Source of the DNA: JAIVHA01 sp965367295
GTDB taxonomy: Bacteria > Pseudomonadota > Gammaproteobacteria > DSM-19610
Assembly (NCBI GenBank): GCA_965367295.1
Contig: CBDUHN010000006.1
Span: 45,037 to 109,036 of the forward strand
Length of the DNA stretch: 64,000 bases
Direction: 5' to 3'
Below, one piece after another: positions 51,201-58,616 of the stretch; position 1 is the stretch's first letter; each line of letters opens with the position of its first letter. Made by a program: the position numbers and the translations under genes. The notes below the pieces were generated by a model. The model was not told the origin of the DNA, searched no databases, and saw only the letters and a program-made list of their open reading frames with translations.

Positions 51201-54200
51201 GGCTTTGCAGCTCCGAGCGAAGAGGCAGTGCCTGCCGCTGAGACGCCAGATGATGCAAAAGCAGAGTCCGTGACACCGCAACCGGTACTGGCTGCGATGG
51301 GAGCGGATGTCGATCCCGAAATCCTGGAGGTCTTTGCCGAAGAGGCAGAGGAAGAATGCAATACGGTGCAGGAATTCCTGCCGCGTTGGCTGGATAACCC
51401 GGAAAATACCGAGGCGCTGGTTACGCTGCGACGTTCCTTCCATACCCTCAAGGGTAGTGGCCGCCTGGTGGGCGCGCTGGTTATCGGCGAATTTTCCTGG
51501 GCCGTGGAAAACCTGCTCAATCGGGTGATCGATGGCACCGTGGCAGTAAGCGCCCCCCTGCAGCAGTTACTGCGCGACGCCGGGGATTGTCTCGTTGAGC
51601 TGGTGCAGCAGATACAGGATGGTACTGCGCCGCATGCCGACGTGGCGGCACTGCAGGCGCGCGCCGACGCCATGGCGAATGGCGAGTTACCCGTGGAGGA
51701 AAGCCCGCTCACAACAGCGGAGGCTGACCTTGAGGATGTGGTCGAGGTGGTGGAGGTGGTCGAGCCCGAAGTCAGCCACGAGGAATTCACGGCGGCAGAA
51801 GGCGACGAAGTTGCGATCGAGGTGCCACAGCAGGTAGCCGATAATCCCTACGCAGAGGTGGATCCCGAGTTGCTCGATATCTTCCTCGAGGAAGCGGATG
51901 AAATCCTGCATCAGGGCGAGGCAACCCTGCAACACTGGCAGGAGGCACCACAGGACAATGCGCTGATGGCGGAATACCAGCGTCATCTGCATACCCTGAA
52001 AGGCGGTGCCCGTATGGCAGATATCACCGCGATAGGCGATCTCAGTCACGGCGTGGAAACCATGCTGACGGCCGTGGTGGAAGGCCAGGCACCGCCCACC
52101 AGGCGTATGTTCGATCTGTTGCAGATGGCGCAGGATCGCCTGACTTCCATGGTTGAGCAGGTGCATGCCCTGCAGGCGGTGGAGCCGGCCGATGGCCTGA
52201 TTACGGAACTGGAATCACTACTGCACGACACCGGCGAAACCGAGGCCCTGCAGCAGGTGCACCTGCAGCCGGAAACGGCGCTGCAACACGAGGCCGAAGC
52301 AGAGCCTGCCGACCTGTATGCCGAGGCCGATCCCGAGCTGCTGGATATCTTCCTGGAAGAAGGCGAGGAAATCCTGCAGGCCAGCGAAGGCACCCTGCAC
52401 CGCTGGTCCGAGGCCCCCGAGAATTTTGATCTCATGGCCCAGTTCCAGCGTGAGCTGCACACCCTCAAGGGGGGTGCCCGCATGGCCAATATCAACGCCA
52501 TCGGTGATCTGGCGCATGGTGTTGAGGCGCTGGTGACGGTATTTTCCGATACCCGCAAGATTCCGCCGCGGCCCGTGTTCGATGCCCTTCAGGTCGCGCA
52601 GGATCGGCTGGTATCCATGGTTGAACACGTCCGCGGGCGCGAGCGGGTCGAATCTGCCGCCGGCCTGGTGGCCGAACTGCGGGCACTGATTCCCGGTACT
52701 GCGACTGAGGTGGCGGCGGCCGTGGAGGTCACAGAGGAAGCCGAGCTGGAGGCCGGTGATCGCCGTGCCGCTGCGCGCACTTCACAGGAACTGGTGCGCG
52801 TGCGTGCGGATCTGCTCGACAACCTGGTCAATTACGCCGGGGAGATCAGCATCTATCGCTCCCGCCTGGAACAGCAGGTGGGCGCCTACCGATTCAACCT
52901 GGCGGAAATGGATCAGACCATCGTGCGGCTGCGCCAGCAGCTGCGCCAGCTGGAAATCGAAACCGAGGCGCAGATCCTGTCCGGCTACCAGGACGAGATG
53001 GACCAGTACGGCGTGGACTTCGACCCGCTGGAGATGGACCGCTATTCCACCCTGCAGCAATTATCCCGTTCCCTGGCCGAGTCGGTGGGCGATCTGAGCA
53101 GCATCCAGACCCTGCTCGACAGCGTGACCCGTGAATCGGAAACCCTGCTGCTGCAGCAGTCGCGCGTCAATACCGAACTGCAGGAAGGCCTGATGCGTAC
53201 GCGCATGGTGCCCTTCCTCGGCCTGGCACCCCGCATGCGCCGCATCGTGCGCCAGACCTGCCAGGAAGTGGGCAAGCAGGCGGAACTCAAGCTCGAAGGC
53301 GCCGAGGGCGAGATGGACCGTACCGTTATCGATCGCATCATCGCACCCCTCGAACACATGCTGCGCAACGCTATTTCCCACGGGATCGAATTGCCCCAAG
53401 ACCGTAGCGCGGTGGGTAAACCGGCTGAAGGTACCATTCAGGTGAGCCTGTCGCGTGAGGCCTCGGAAGTGGTGATTCGTATTCAGGATGATGGTGCCGG
53501 GATCAGCCTTGCGCGGGTACGCAGCAAGGCCATTGAACGCGGCCTGATGCGAGAGGACATGCCGCTGTCCGACAACGAAGTGCTGCAGTTCATCCTGGAG
53601 ACGGGCTTCAGTACCGCACAGCAGGTGACCCAGGTGTCCGGCCGCGGTGTCGGCATGGATGTGGTGAACAGCGAAGTGAAACAGCTGGGCGGTTCCCTGC
53701 ATATCGATTCGACCGAGGGTAAGGGCACGGTGTTCACCATCCGGCTGCCGTTTACCCTGGCGATTAACCATGCCCTGCTGGTCAATGCCGGCGAGGAGAC
53801 CTACGCCATCCCGCTGTCGAGTATCGAGGGGATCGTGCGCATGCGCCGCGAGGAATTGCAGGCGCACTATAACGACCCGAGTTCGCGCTATGAATATGCC
53901 GGTTACCGGTATGAAATACAGCATCTCGGCAGCCTGCTGGGACTGAGTACCCCCAGCATGGATACGCTTCCCAGCCGGGTACCGCTGTTATTGGCGCGTT
54001 CCGGTGAGCACTGTGTTGCGCTGCACGTGGATAACCTGCTGGGCAGCCGCGAAATCGTTGTGAAATCGGTGGGGCGCCAGATCAGCACTGTGCCGGGCGT
54101 GTCCGGTGCCACCATCCTGGGGGATGGCAGTGTGGTGCTTATTCTGGAGCTTGCGCCGCTGGTGCGCATGGGTAATCTCGCGCAAGTGCTGCATGCCGTC

Positions 54201-54611
54201 GAGGTGGAGCCGGAAGCCGAGGCAGCCGGCGGCGTGACCGTCATGGTGGTGGACGATTCCATCACCGTGCGCAAGGTCACCACCCGCCTGCTGGAGCGCA
54301 ATGGTATGGACGTGCTGTCGGCGAAGGACGGTGTGGATGCACTGGCCAAGCTGCAGGAATCACTACCAGACGTGATGCTGCTGGATATCGAAATGCCGCG
54401 CATGGACGGCTTCGAGCTGGCTACTCATATACGCAACGACGCGCGCCTGCGGAATATCCCGATCATCATGATTACTTCACGCACGGGTGATAAACACCGC
54501 AATCGTGCCATGGAGATCGGCGTGAATCGCTATCTCGGCAAGCCATTCGTGGAGTCGGAACTGCTGGAGAACATCCAGGATCTGCTGACCGAACAGAATA
54601 CCCATGCCTGA
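48294..54611 (+). CDS. chpA: hybrid chemotaxis-like histidine kinase ChpA (PilL)
   Basis: A 2105-residue kinase of the Chp system. The N-terminal 600 residues resemble FimL, with a degenerate Hpt-like segment at His49 (HQVYGTLQM). Five canonical Hpt domains follow, with His700, 872, 1050, 1233 and 1389 in HTLKG/HTLHG motifs, joined by acidic linkers. Next are the dimerisation region (about 1480-1650), the ATPase domain (Asn1692, DDGAGIS about 1732, GRGVGMD about 1782), a CheW domain (about 1815-1965) and a receiver (Asp2031). It is shorter than the P. aeruginosa ChpA of 2472 residues. It should phosphorylate PilG and PilH. Confidence 0.97.
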   Translation: MNEAIDYSTLRWVKQELDDTLKQARQTLEAYVATPDDQTQMSFCAAHLHQVYGTLQMVELYGASLLAEEMEQVAKALLEGGIRQHDDAYDVLMRAMLQLPDYLERLMRGGRDIPLVLLPLLNDLRAVRGENLLSENAMFAPDLSLPLPEQVRGKTGEDLQKLAKSLRHRYQVGLLAWYREQNTQEGLSNIGEVLERLQKASHTDAGARLWWLAGGLVHALRAGALEVSLSTKLLMGQIDRQLKQLIDGGEAALEAQLPEDLQKNLLFYVARAESGDERIQAIKDTYHLEALMPESSEVMDAQESLSGHNLDLLQTVAVAVKESLARIKDGLDLFQRGGCTQPDSLEPVAETLKSLGDTLGMLGMGAPRKAILEKADLTRDMMEGRVPASEANLMDVAGALLFVEHALDSMAGGRKTEAATPEDAEFDQVMVVVLQEAITDMARAKEAITQFMDERVHALIKDVPQLFNQIKGGLLLLDREKAAALVDSVGRYVARELIGKQAVPDTETLDTLADAICGIEYYLEGQKEKRLFGAAVIDVAVQAVDKLGYPLPAQLLAGAADDNRPVTPIAPVVSDEPDEDEDAFTLESIEFEDLDAILEGEPEIEEIALEAPVEPVMEESSEADGVVINARFGSADDVSQAVPVTATTLPVIGEDVDEEILEIFIEEAEEEVATIRDLLPRWLADQEDQEALTTVRRSFHTLKGSGRLVGAMIMGEFAWAFENLLNRIIDGTRVLDPDSTAVLEQAREALPQLVEQVKGGPDPVLDIALLQAQAEALSRGEALDSVVVPVLTDTVGSQQEEVFTPAPLLEAEDVSVPVDEEAVAFSVMDPVLYEIFYSETDTHLKAIRAFAASCREAAVDSAITEGLVRALHTLHGSARMAEAEGIAEIASELERYTKILMAEQLPISPDGIEVLEDGANVVELMLELLKHEAPEMPDVQPLLLRIEALRSSVDLPDDGAPDRSALEEMGFAAPSEEAVPAAETPDDAKAESVTPQPVLAAMGADVDPEILEVFAEEAEEECNTVQEFLPRWLDNPENTEALVTLRRSFHTLKGSGRLVGALVIGEFSWAVENLLNRVIDGTVAVSAPLQQLLRDAGDCLVELVQQIQDGTAPHADVAALQARADAMANGELPVEESPLTTAEADLEDVVEVVEVVEPEVSHEEFTAAEGDEVAIEVPQQVADNPYAEVDPELLDIFLEEADEILHQGEATLQHWQEAPQDNALMAEYQRHLHTLKGGARMADITAIGDLSHGVETMLTAVVEGQAPPTRRMFDLLQMAQDRLTSMVEQVHALQAVEPADGLITELESLLHDTGETEALQQVHLQPETALQHEAEAEPADLYAEADPELLDIFLEEGEEILQASEGTLHRWSEAPENFDLMAQFQRELHTLKGGARMANINAIGDLAHGVEALVTVFSDTRKIPPRPVFDALQVAQDRLVSMVEHVRGRERVESAAGLVAELRALIPGTATEVAAAVEVTEEAELEAGDRRAAARTSQELVRVRADLLDNLVNYAGEISIYRSRLEQQVGAYRFNLAEMDQTIVRLRQQLRQLEIETEAQILSGYQDEMDQYGVDFDPLEMDRYSTLQQLSRSLAESVGDLSSIQTLLDSVTRESETLLLQQSRVNTELQEGLMRTRMVPFLGLAPRMRRIVRQTCQEVGKQAELKLEGAEGEMDRTVIDRIIAPLEHMLRNAISHGIELPQDRSAVGKPAEGTIQVSLSREASEVVIRIQDDGAGISLARVRSKAIERGLMREDMPLSDNEVLQFILETGFSTAQQVTQVSGRGVGMDVVNSEVKQLGGSLHIDSTEGKGTVFTIRLPFTLAINHALLVNAGEETYAIPLSSIEGIVRMRREELQAHYNDPSSRYEYAGYRYEIQHLGSLLGLSTPSMDTLPSRVPLLLARSGEHCVALHVDNLLGSREIVVKSVGRQISTVPGVSGATILGDGSVVLILELAPLVRMGNLAQVLHAVEVEPEAEAAGGVTVMVVDDSITVRKVTTRLLERNGMDVLSAKDGVDALAKLQESLPDVMLLDIEMPRMDGFELATHIRNDARLRNIPIIMITSRTGDKHRNRAMEIGVNRYLGKPFVESELLENIQDLLTEQNTHA

Positions 54612-55620
54612 GACCTTGCGCCACGCGCTCAGGGTGGCGCTGATTGCCGATGCCGGTGAGCAGCGCAGGCGGCTGCACGAGTTGCTCACGCAAGAGGGGC
54701 TGGCACTGGTGTTCGAGGCCGCACTGTCGGGGCTCGGTGACGATGCGATGACTGATGCGGCACCCGATGTGATCCTGATCGACCTCGTTGAGGAGCCGGA
54801 CGTGATGGGGCTGGAGGCCCTGATTGAAGCGGCTCCGGCGCCGATTCTGTTCAGCGAAAGCAGTATGGCCACAGGGCGCAGTTGGGGCGACAAGCTGGTC
54901 CGTAAACTGGTAATGCTGGCGCACAGGGATGATGCTAAACCCCTGACCACCGAGGCGGCAGCGAGCAAAAAAACCGCGGTGTCTTCACGGCCGGCCCTGA
55001 AGGTGGTGGGTGATGAATCCGCGACAGAGATCCATGAGGCCACGTCCCTGTGTGTGCTGGGTGCCTCGATCGGTGGCCCCGATGCGGTGAAACGATTTCT
55101 TGCCGCACTCCCGGCGGATGTGCCGGTGGCCTTTCTGCTGGCACAGCATATCGGTGCGGGTTTCGATCATCGTCTTGCAGAACAGTTGAATCGTGCAACG
55201 GCACTGCAGGTGCGCAAGGCCTGCCATGGTGATCGTATGCAGCACGGTGAAGTGCTGGTGGTGCCAACCGGCGGGCGAATGGAACTGGATGAGGAAAGAC
55301 GGGTGGTCCTGACCGATGCACCCTGGAATGGGCCCTACAATCCCACCATCAACGATGTGATGGTGGCGGCCGCGCAAGGCTATGGTGGTCATTGTGGCGC
55401 CATCCTGTTTTCCGGTATGGGGGATGATGGCGCAGCAGGTGCAGTGGCAGTGGCGGACGCCGGCGGTTATGTGTGGGCGCAGGACGAGAGTAGCTGTGTG
55501 ATCAGCAGTATCCCGGACGCGGCCCGGCGGCGTGGTGTGGTGAGTTTTAGTGGTGTGCCCGAGGCGCTGGCCCGGCAATTGCTGGAATCCTGCGAACGGC
55601 GGGTCGCCAAAGTGGAATGA
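54604..55620 (+). CDS. chpB: CheB-like methylesterase ChpB
   Basis: A 338-residue protein with a C-terminal CheB methylesterase domain: Ser in LGASIGGPDAV, His in LLAQHIGAGF and Asp in LFSGMGDDGAAGA form the triad. The N-terminal 110 residues resemble a receiver fold but lack the usual acidic pocket, keeping only IDLVEEPDV. It should demethylate PilJ. It overlaps chpA by eight bases. Confidence 0.93.
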   Translation: MPETLRHALRVALIADAGEQRRRLHELLTQEGLALVFEAALSGLGDDAMTDAAPDVILIDLVEEPDVMGLEALIEAAPAPILFSESSMATGRSWGDKLVRKLVMLAHRDDAKPLTTEAAASKKTAVSSRPALKVVGDESATEIHEATSLCVLGASIGGPDAVKRFLAALPADVPVAFLLAQHIGAGFDHRLAEQLNRATALQVRKACHGDRMQHGEVLVVPTGGRMELDEERRVVLTDAPWNGPYNPTINDVMVAAAQGYGGHCGAILFSGMGDDGAAGAVAVADAGGYVWAQDESSCVISSIPDAARRRGVVSFSGVPEALARQLLESCERRVAKVE

Positions 55621-55655
55621 GCCTGTGTGCTGCACGGGCAAAAGGGAGTAATGCA

Positions 55656-56132
55656 ATGAGCGCAGTTATCGATAAGGTACGCAGTTTGTGGATTCCGTTA
55701 CGCGGCATGAACCTGCTGTTGCCCAATGTGGCGGTGGCGGAGGTGGTGCCCTATCGTGATCCGGAGATGATCGAGGGTGGTCCCGATTGGTTACTGGGTG
55801 CCCTGAACTGGCGTGATCAGCATATTCCTGTGGTGTCCTACGAAACCTTCTGTGGCCAGGTTGCGCCGGAATCGGCCGAGCGGGCACGCATCATCATCCT
55901 GAACAGCACCACTGCGGGTGCGAAGATGCCCTTCTTTGCGGTAGTGACCTCGGGTATTCCCCGGCTGTTCCTGGCCGACGAAGAAGGACTGGATGATGTG
56001 CTGGGCGCCGATGAATATGCCAGCGAATACAGTTTGACCGCGGTTCGCATCGGTAGTGAACAGGCGGATATCCCGAACCTGGTACGTTTGCAGCAGGAAG
56101 TCGAGCAGGTTTGGCAGGGCCTGGGTGGCTAG
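55656..56132 (+). CDS. chpC: CheW-like protein ChpC
   Basis: A 158-residue second CheW-type adaptor: SLWIPLRGMNLLLPNVAVAE and DWLLGALNWRDQHIPVVSYE fit ChpC. GGGAG lies eight bases before the ATG at 55656; the frame is open 13 codons up, without similarity. It is the last gene of the Pil-Chp cluster. A repeat-rich intergenic region follows. Confidence 0.92.
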   Translation: MSAVIDKVRSLWIPLRGMNLLLPNVAVAEVVPYRDPEMIEGGPDWLLGALNWRDQHIPVVSYETFCGQVAPESAERARIIILNSTTAGAKMPFFAVVTSGIPRLFLADEEGLDDVLGADEYASEYSLTAVRIGSEQADIPNLVRLQQEVEQVWQGLGG

Positions 56133-56445
56133 TGTCGGGTTCGGCCAAAACCAGTATGGCCCCGGATGAGCATCGATACACACCGATAAAATCAAAAACG
56201 CCAGGGGATGCAGTAGGTGCGAATTTGTTCGCATAACCACCGAAACACATCGGTGCCAGGATGGTTGAAGAAACCCCGGTAATAAACGAATGGGGTGTTA
56301 TGTAAAGCGAGACCCCACTGCGATGTTGTTGGCAATGCGAATGAATTCGCATCTACGTCAGCCTGCATCAGGGTTCTGATCTTGTCTGTGTCCATCTGCG
56401 GTCAGTTAAAATATGTTCGCTCTTCCCTGGTCATCGCCCCGGCCT
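56133..56445. other. repeat-bearing intergenic region between chpC and rsmE
   Basis: A 313-base gap between convergent genes. It holds two inverted copies of the dispersed palindrome (56213-56234 and 56335-56356) about 100 bases apart. No gene, RNA or clear T-run terminator is seen. Confidence 0.6.
56213..56356. repeat. second paired palindrome element (REPIN-like)
   Basis: GTAGGTGCGAATTTGTTCGC plus AT (56213-56234) is matched in inverse orientation by ATGCGAATGAATTCGCATCT plus AC (56335-56356), with a few mismatches. The loop is about 100 bases. Arm sequence and core match the other copies. Confidence 0.75.
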
Positions 56446-57180
56446 TCACCGAAAGTCTCCCCACAGTGCCTGCAATCCTGCCAGTGCAGCCAGCGCGGCG
56501 GTTTCCGTACGTAGTATGCGTGGTCCCAGGCCAATGCCGACGAAGCCTGCCGCCCTGGCCTGTTGTTGTTCCTGTGCGCTTAAACCACCCTCCGGTCCGA
56601 CCAGCAACTGAATCCGCCCCGCCGGTGCTGCGAGTTGTGCCAGGGATGTGGGTTGTTCGGGGTCGAGCAACAGGCCGAGATCCTCAGGTGCGAGCCCTTG
56701 TACCCAGTCCGCCACCCGCATGGGTTCCATCAGCGACGGTAGCAGGTTGCGCCCACACTGTTCGCAGGCGCTGATAATGACTCCCTGCCAGTGTGCCATC
56801 CGTTTCGCGAGCCGTTGCGCATCGAGTTGCACCTGGCTGTGTTCCGTCCACAGGGGCACGATTGTTTGGGCACCCAGTTCGACGGATTTCTGCAAGGTGA
56901 AGTCCATGCGTTCGCCCTTGGAAATGCCCTGTCCCAGTACTACCTGCAATGGGGACTCCATTGACCGATCCAGCCGGCTTTCGATATGGACGCTGACGCG
57001 GCGTTTTTCCACGTTGATCAGTTCAGCGCGGACCTCGGTTCCATGTCCGTCGAACAGCTGTACCCGGGAGCCGGGTTTCATGCGCAGTACACGTGAAACA
57101 TGATGGGCGGAGCGCTCATCCAGTTCCAGGTTCGCGCCGGGTGTCAGCGGGGTATCGAGGTACAGTCGGGTGCAGCGCAT
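56446..57180 (-). CDS. rsmE: 16S rRNA (uracil1498-N3)-methyltransferase RsmE
   Basis: A 244-residue SPOUT methyltransferase. It has an N-terminal PUA-like domain (SAHHVSRVLRMKPGSRVQLF), the middle VVLGQGISKGERMDFTLQK and ELGAQTIVPL, and the C-terminal knot LLVGPEGGLSAQE and LGPRILRTETA. It methylates U1498 of 16S rRNA. The start MRCTRLYLDTPL is chosen by homology; the frame reaches 57213 inside bioA. It starts 4 bases after the bioA stop, so the two are co-transcribed. Confidence 0.96.
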   Translation of the reverse strand: MRCTRLYLDTPLTPGANLELDERSAHHVSRVLRMKPGSRVQLFDGHGTEVRAELINVEKRRVSVHIESRLDRSMESPLQVVLGQGISKGERMDFTLQKSVELGAQTIVPLWTEHSQVQLDAQRLAKRMAHWQGVIISACEQCGRNLLPSLMEPMRVADWVQGLAPEDLGLLLDPEQPTSLAQLAAPAGRIQLLVGPEGGLSAQEQQQARAAGFVGIGLGPRILRTETAALAALAGLQALWGDFR

Positions 57181-57184
57181 GAAT

Positions 57185-58534
57185 TCAGTCCGCCGTGGCG
57201 AGAGTGATGCCATCCCAGGCGGTTTGTGCGAGGAGGTCGATCTGCTCTTCGGTAATAACGTAGGGTGGCATGAAATACACTACATTACCCAGCGGACGCA
57301 GCAGGACTCCTTGCTGCAGGGCGTGCTGGTACACCTTCAAGCCACGGCGTTCCTCCCAGGCATAGGGGCTGCGGGATTTTTTATCACGTACCATTTCCAG
57401 GGCCACGATCATTCCCTGCTGGCGTACCTCGGCGATGTGCGGGTGATCGGTGAAGCGGGCCATGGCCCGGCCCATGTGTGCAGCCAGGTCACGGTTGCGT
57501 ACGATGATGTCATCCTGCTCGAAGATATCGAGGGTGGCCAGTGCGGCTCGGCAGCACAGGGCATTGCCGGTGTAGCTATGGGAGTGAAGAAAGGCTTTCA
57601 GGGTGGGATAGTCGTCGTAGAAGGCAGCATAGATTTCATTACGGGTCAGGGTGGCTGACAGGGGCAGGTAGCCGCCGGTCAGGCCTTTTGACAGGCAGAG
57701 AAAATCCGGTGTGATGTCCGCCTGTTCGCAGGCGAACAGGGTGCCGGTGCGACCGAAGCCGACGGCGATCTCGTCGGCGATCAGGTGGACGTTGTGCCGG
57801 TCACAGGCGGCACGCAACAGACGCAGGTACACCGGATCATACATGCGCATGGAGCCGGCGCATTGCACCAGGGGTTCGAGAATTACGGCGCAGACCTCAT
57901 GACCATGTTCTGCCAGTGCCTGTTCCATATGTACGAATATGCGTTCGCTGTAGGCGGCGCAGGTTTCGCCGGGTTCGCGGTGATAGCAGTCCGGTGATGG
58001 CACACTGATGGTTTCCAGCAGCAGTGGGCCGTAGGTTTCGCGGTACAGCGGCACATTGCCTACCGCCAGTGCGCCTAGGGTCTCGCCGTGGTAGCTGTTT
58101 TCCAGGGTGATGAACTTGGTGCGCTGTGGCTCGCCTTGATTACGCCAGTAGTGAAAGCTCATCTTGAGTGCGACTTCGATGGCGGAAGAGCCATTGTCGG
58201 CATAGAACACCCGGTCGAGCCCCGGCGGGGTGATGGCCACCAGCCGCTCCGACAGTTCGATGACCGCTTCATGGGTGAAGCCGGCCAGGATTACATGCTC
58301 CAGGGTATCGAGTTGTTCCTTCAGGGCGGCATTGATGCGGGGATTGCCATGACCGAACAGGTTGACCCACCAGGAACTGATGGCATCAAGATAGCGCTTG
58401 CCGTCGAAATCCTCCAACCACACTCCATCACCGCGCCGGATCGGGATCATGGGCAACCATTCATGATCCTTCATCTGGGTGCAGGGATGCCAGAGTACGG
58501 ATAGATCGCGCTGAATATAATCGGCGTTGTTCAT
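57185..58534 (-). CDS. bioA: adenosylmethionine-8-amino-7-oxononanoate aminotransferase
   Basis: A 449-residue class III PLP aminotransferase of biotin synthesis, converting KAPA to DAPA with S-adenosylmethionine as amino donor. Motifs include LWHPCTQMKDHEWLP at the start, ISSWWVNLFGHGNPRI, the PLP Asp in LIADEIAVGFGRTG and the Schiff-base Lys in LCLSKGLTGGYLPLSA. No other bio gene is near. It follows the RND permease gene on the minus strand across an 82-base gap that holds a palindrome. Confidence 0.96.
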   Translation of the reverse strand: MNNADYIQRDLSVLWHPCTQMKDHEWLPMIPIRRGDGVWLEDFDGKRYLDAISSWWVNLFGHGNPRINAALKEQLDTLEHVILAGFTHEAVIELSERLVAITPPGLDRVFYADNGSSAIEVALKMSFHYWRNQGEPQRTKFITLENSYHGETLGALAVGNVPLYRETYGPLLLETISVPSPDCYHREPGETCAAYSERIFVHMEQALAEHGHEVCAVILEPLVQCAGSMRMYDPVYLRLLRAACDRHNVHLIADEIAVGFGRTGTLFACEQADITPDFLCLSKGLTGGYLPLSATLTRNEIYAAFYDDYPTLKAFLHSHSYTGNALCCRAALATLDIFEQDDIIVRNRDLAAHMGRAMARFTDHPHIAEVRQQGMIVALEMVRDKKSRSPYAWEERRGLKVYQHALQQGVLLRPLGNVVYFMPPYVITEEQIDLLAQTAWDGITLATAD

Positions 58535-58583
58535 GGTGAGACCGCTATGATGTGAGGGTTATTGTAAGGGGTGGAGTTGGTTC

Positions 58584-58615
58584 ATTGCAGGTGCGGGTGA
58601 ATTCGCACCTGCAAT
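58584..58615. repeat. dispersed palindrome copy after the RND gene
   Basis: ATTGCAGGTGCG and its reverse complement CGCACCTGCAAT enclose GGTGAATT. The repeat ends two bases before the RND stop codon and could end its transcript. Confidence 0.75.
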
Positions 58616-58616
58616 T

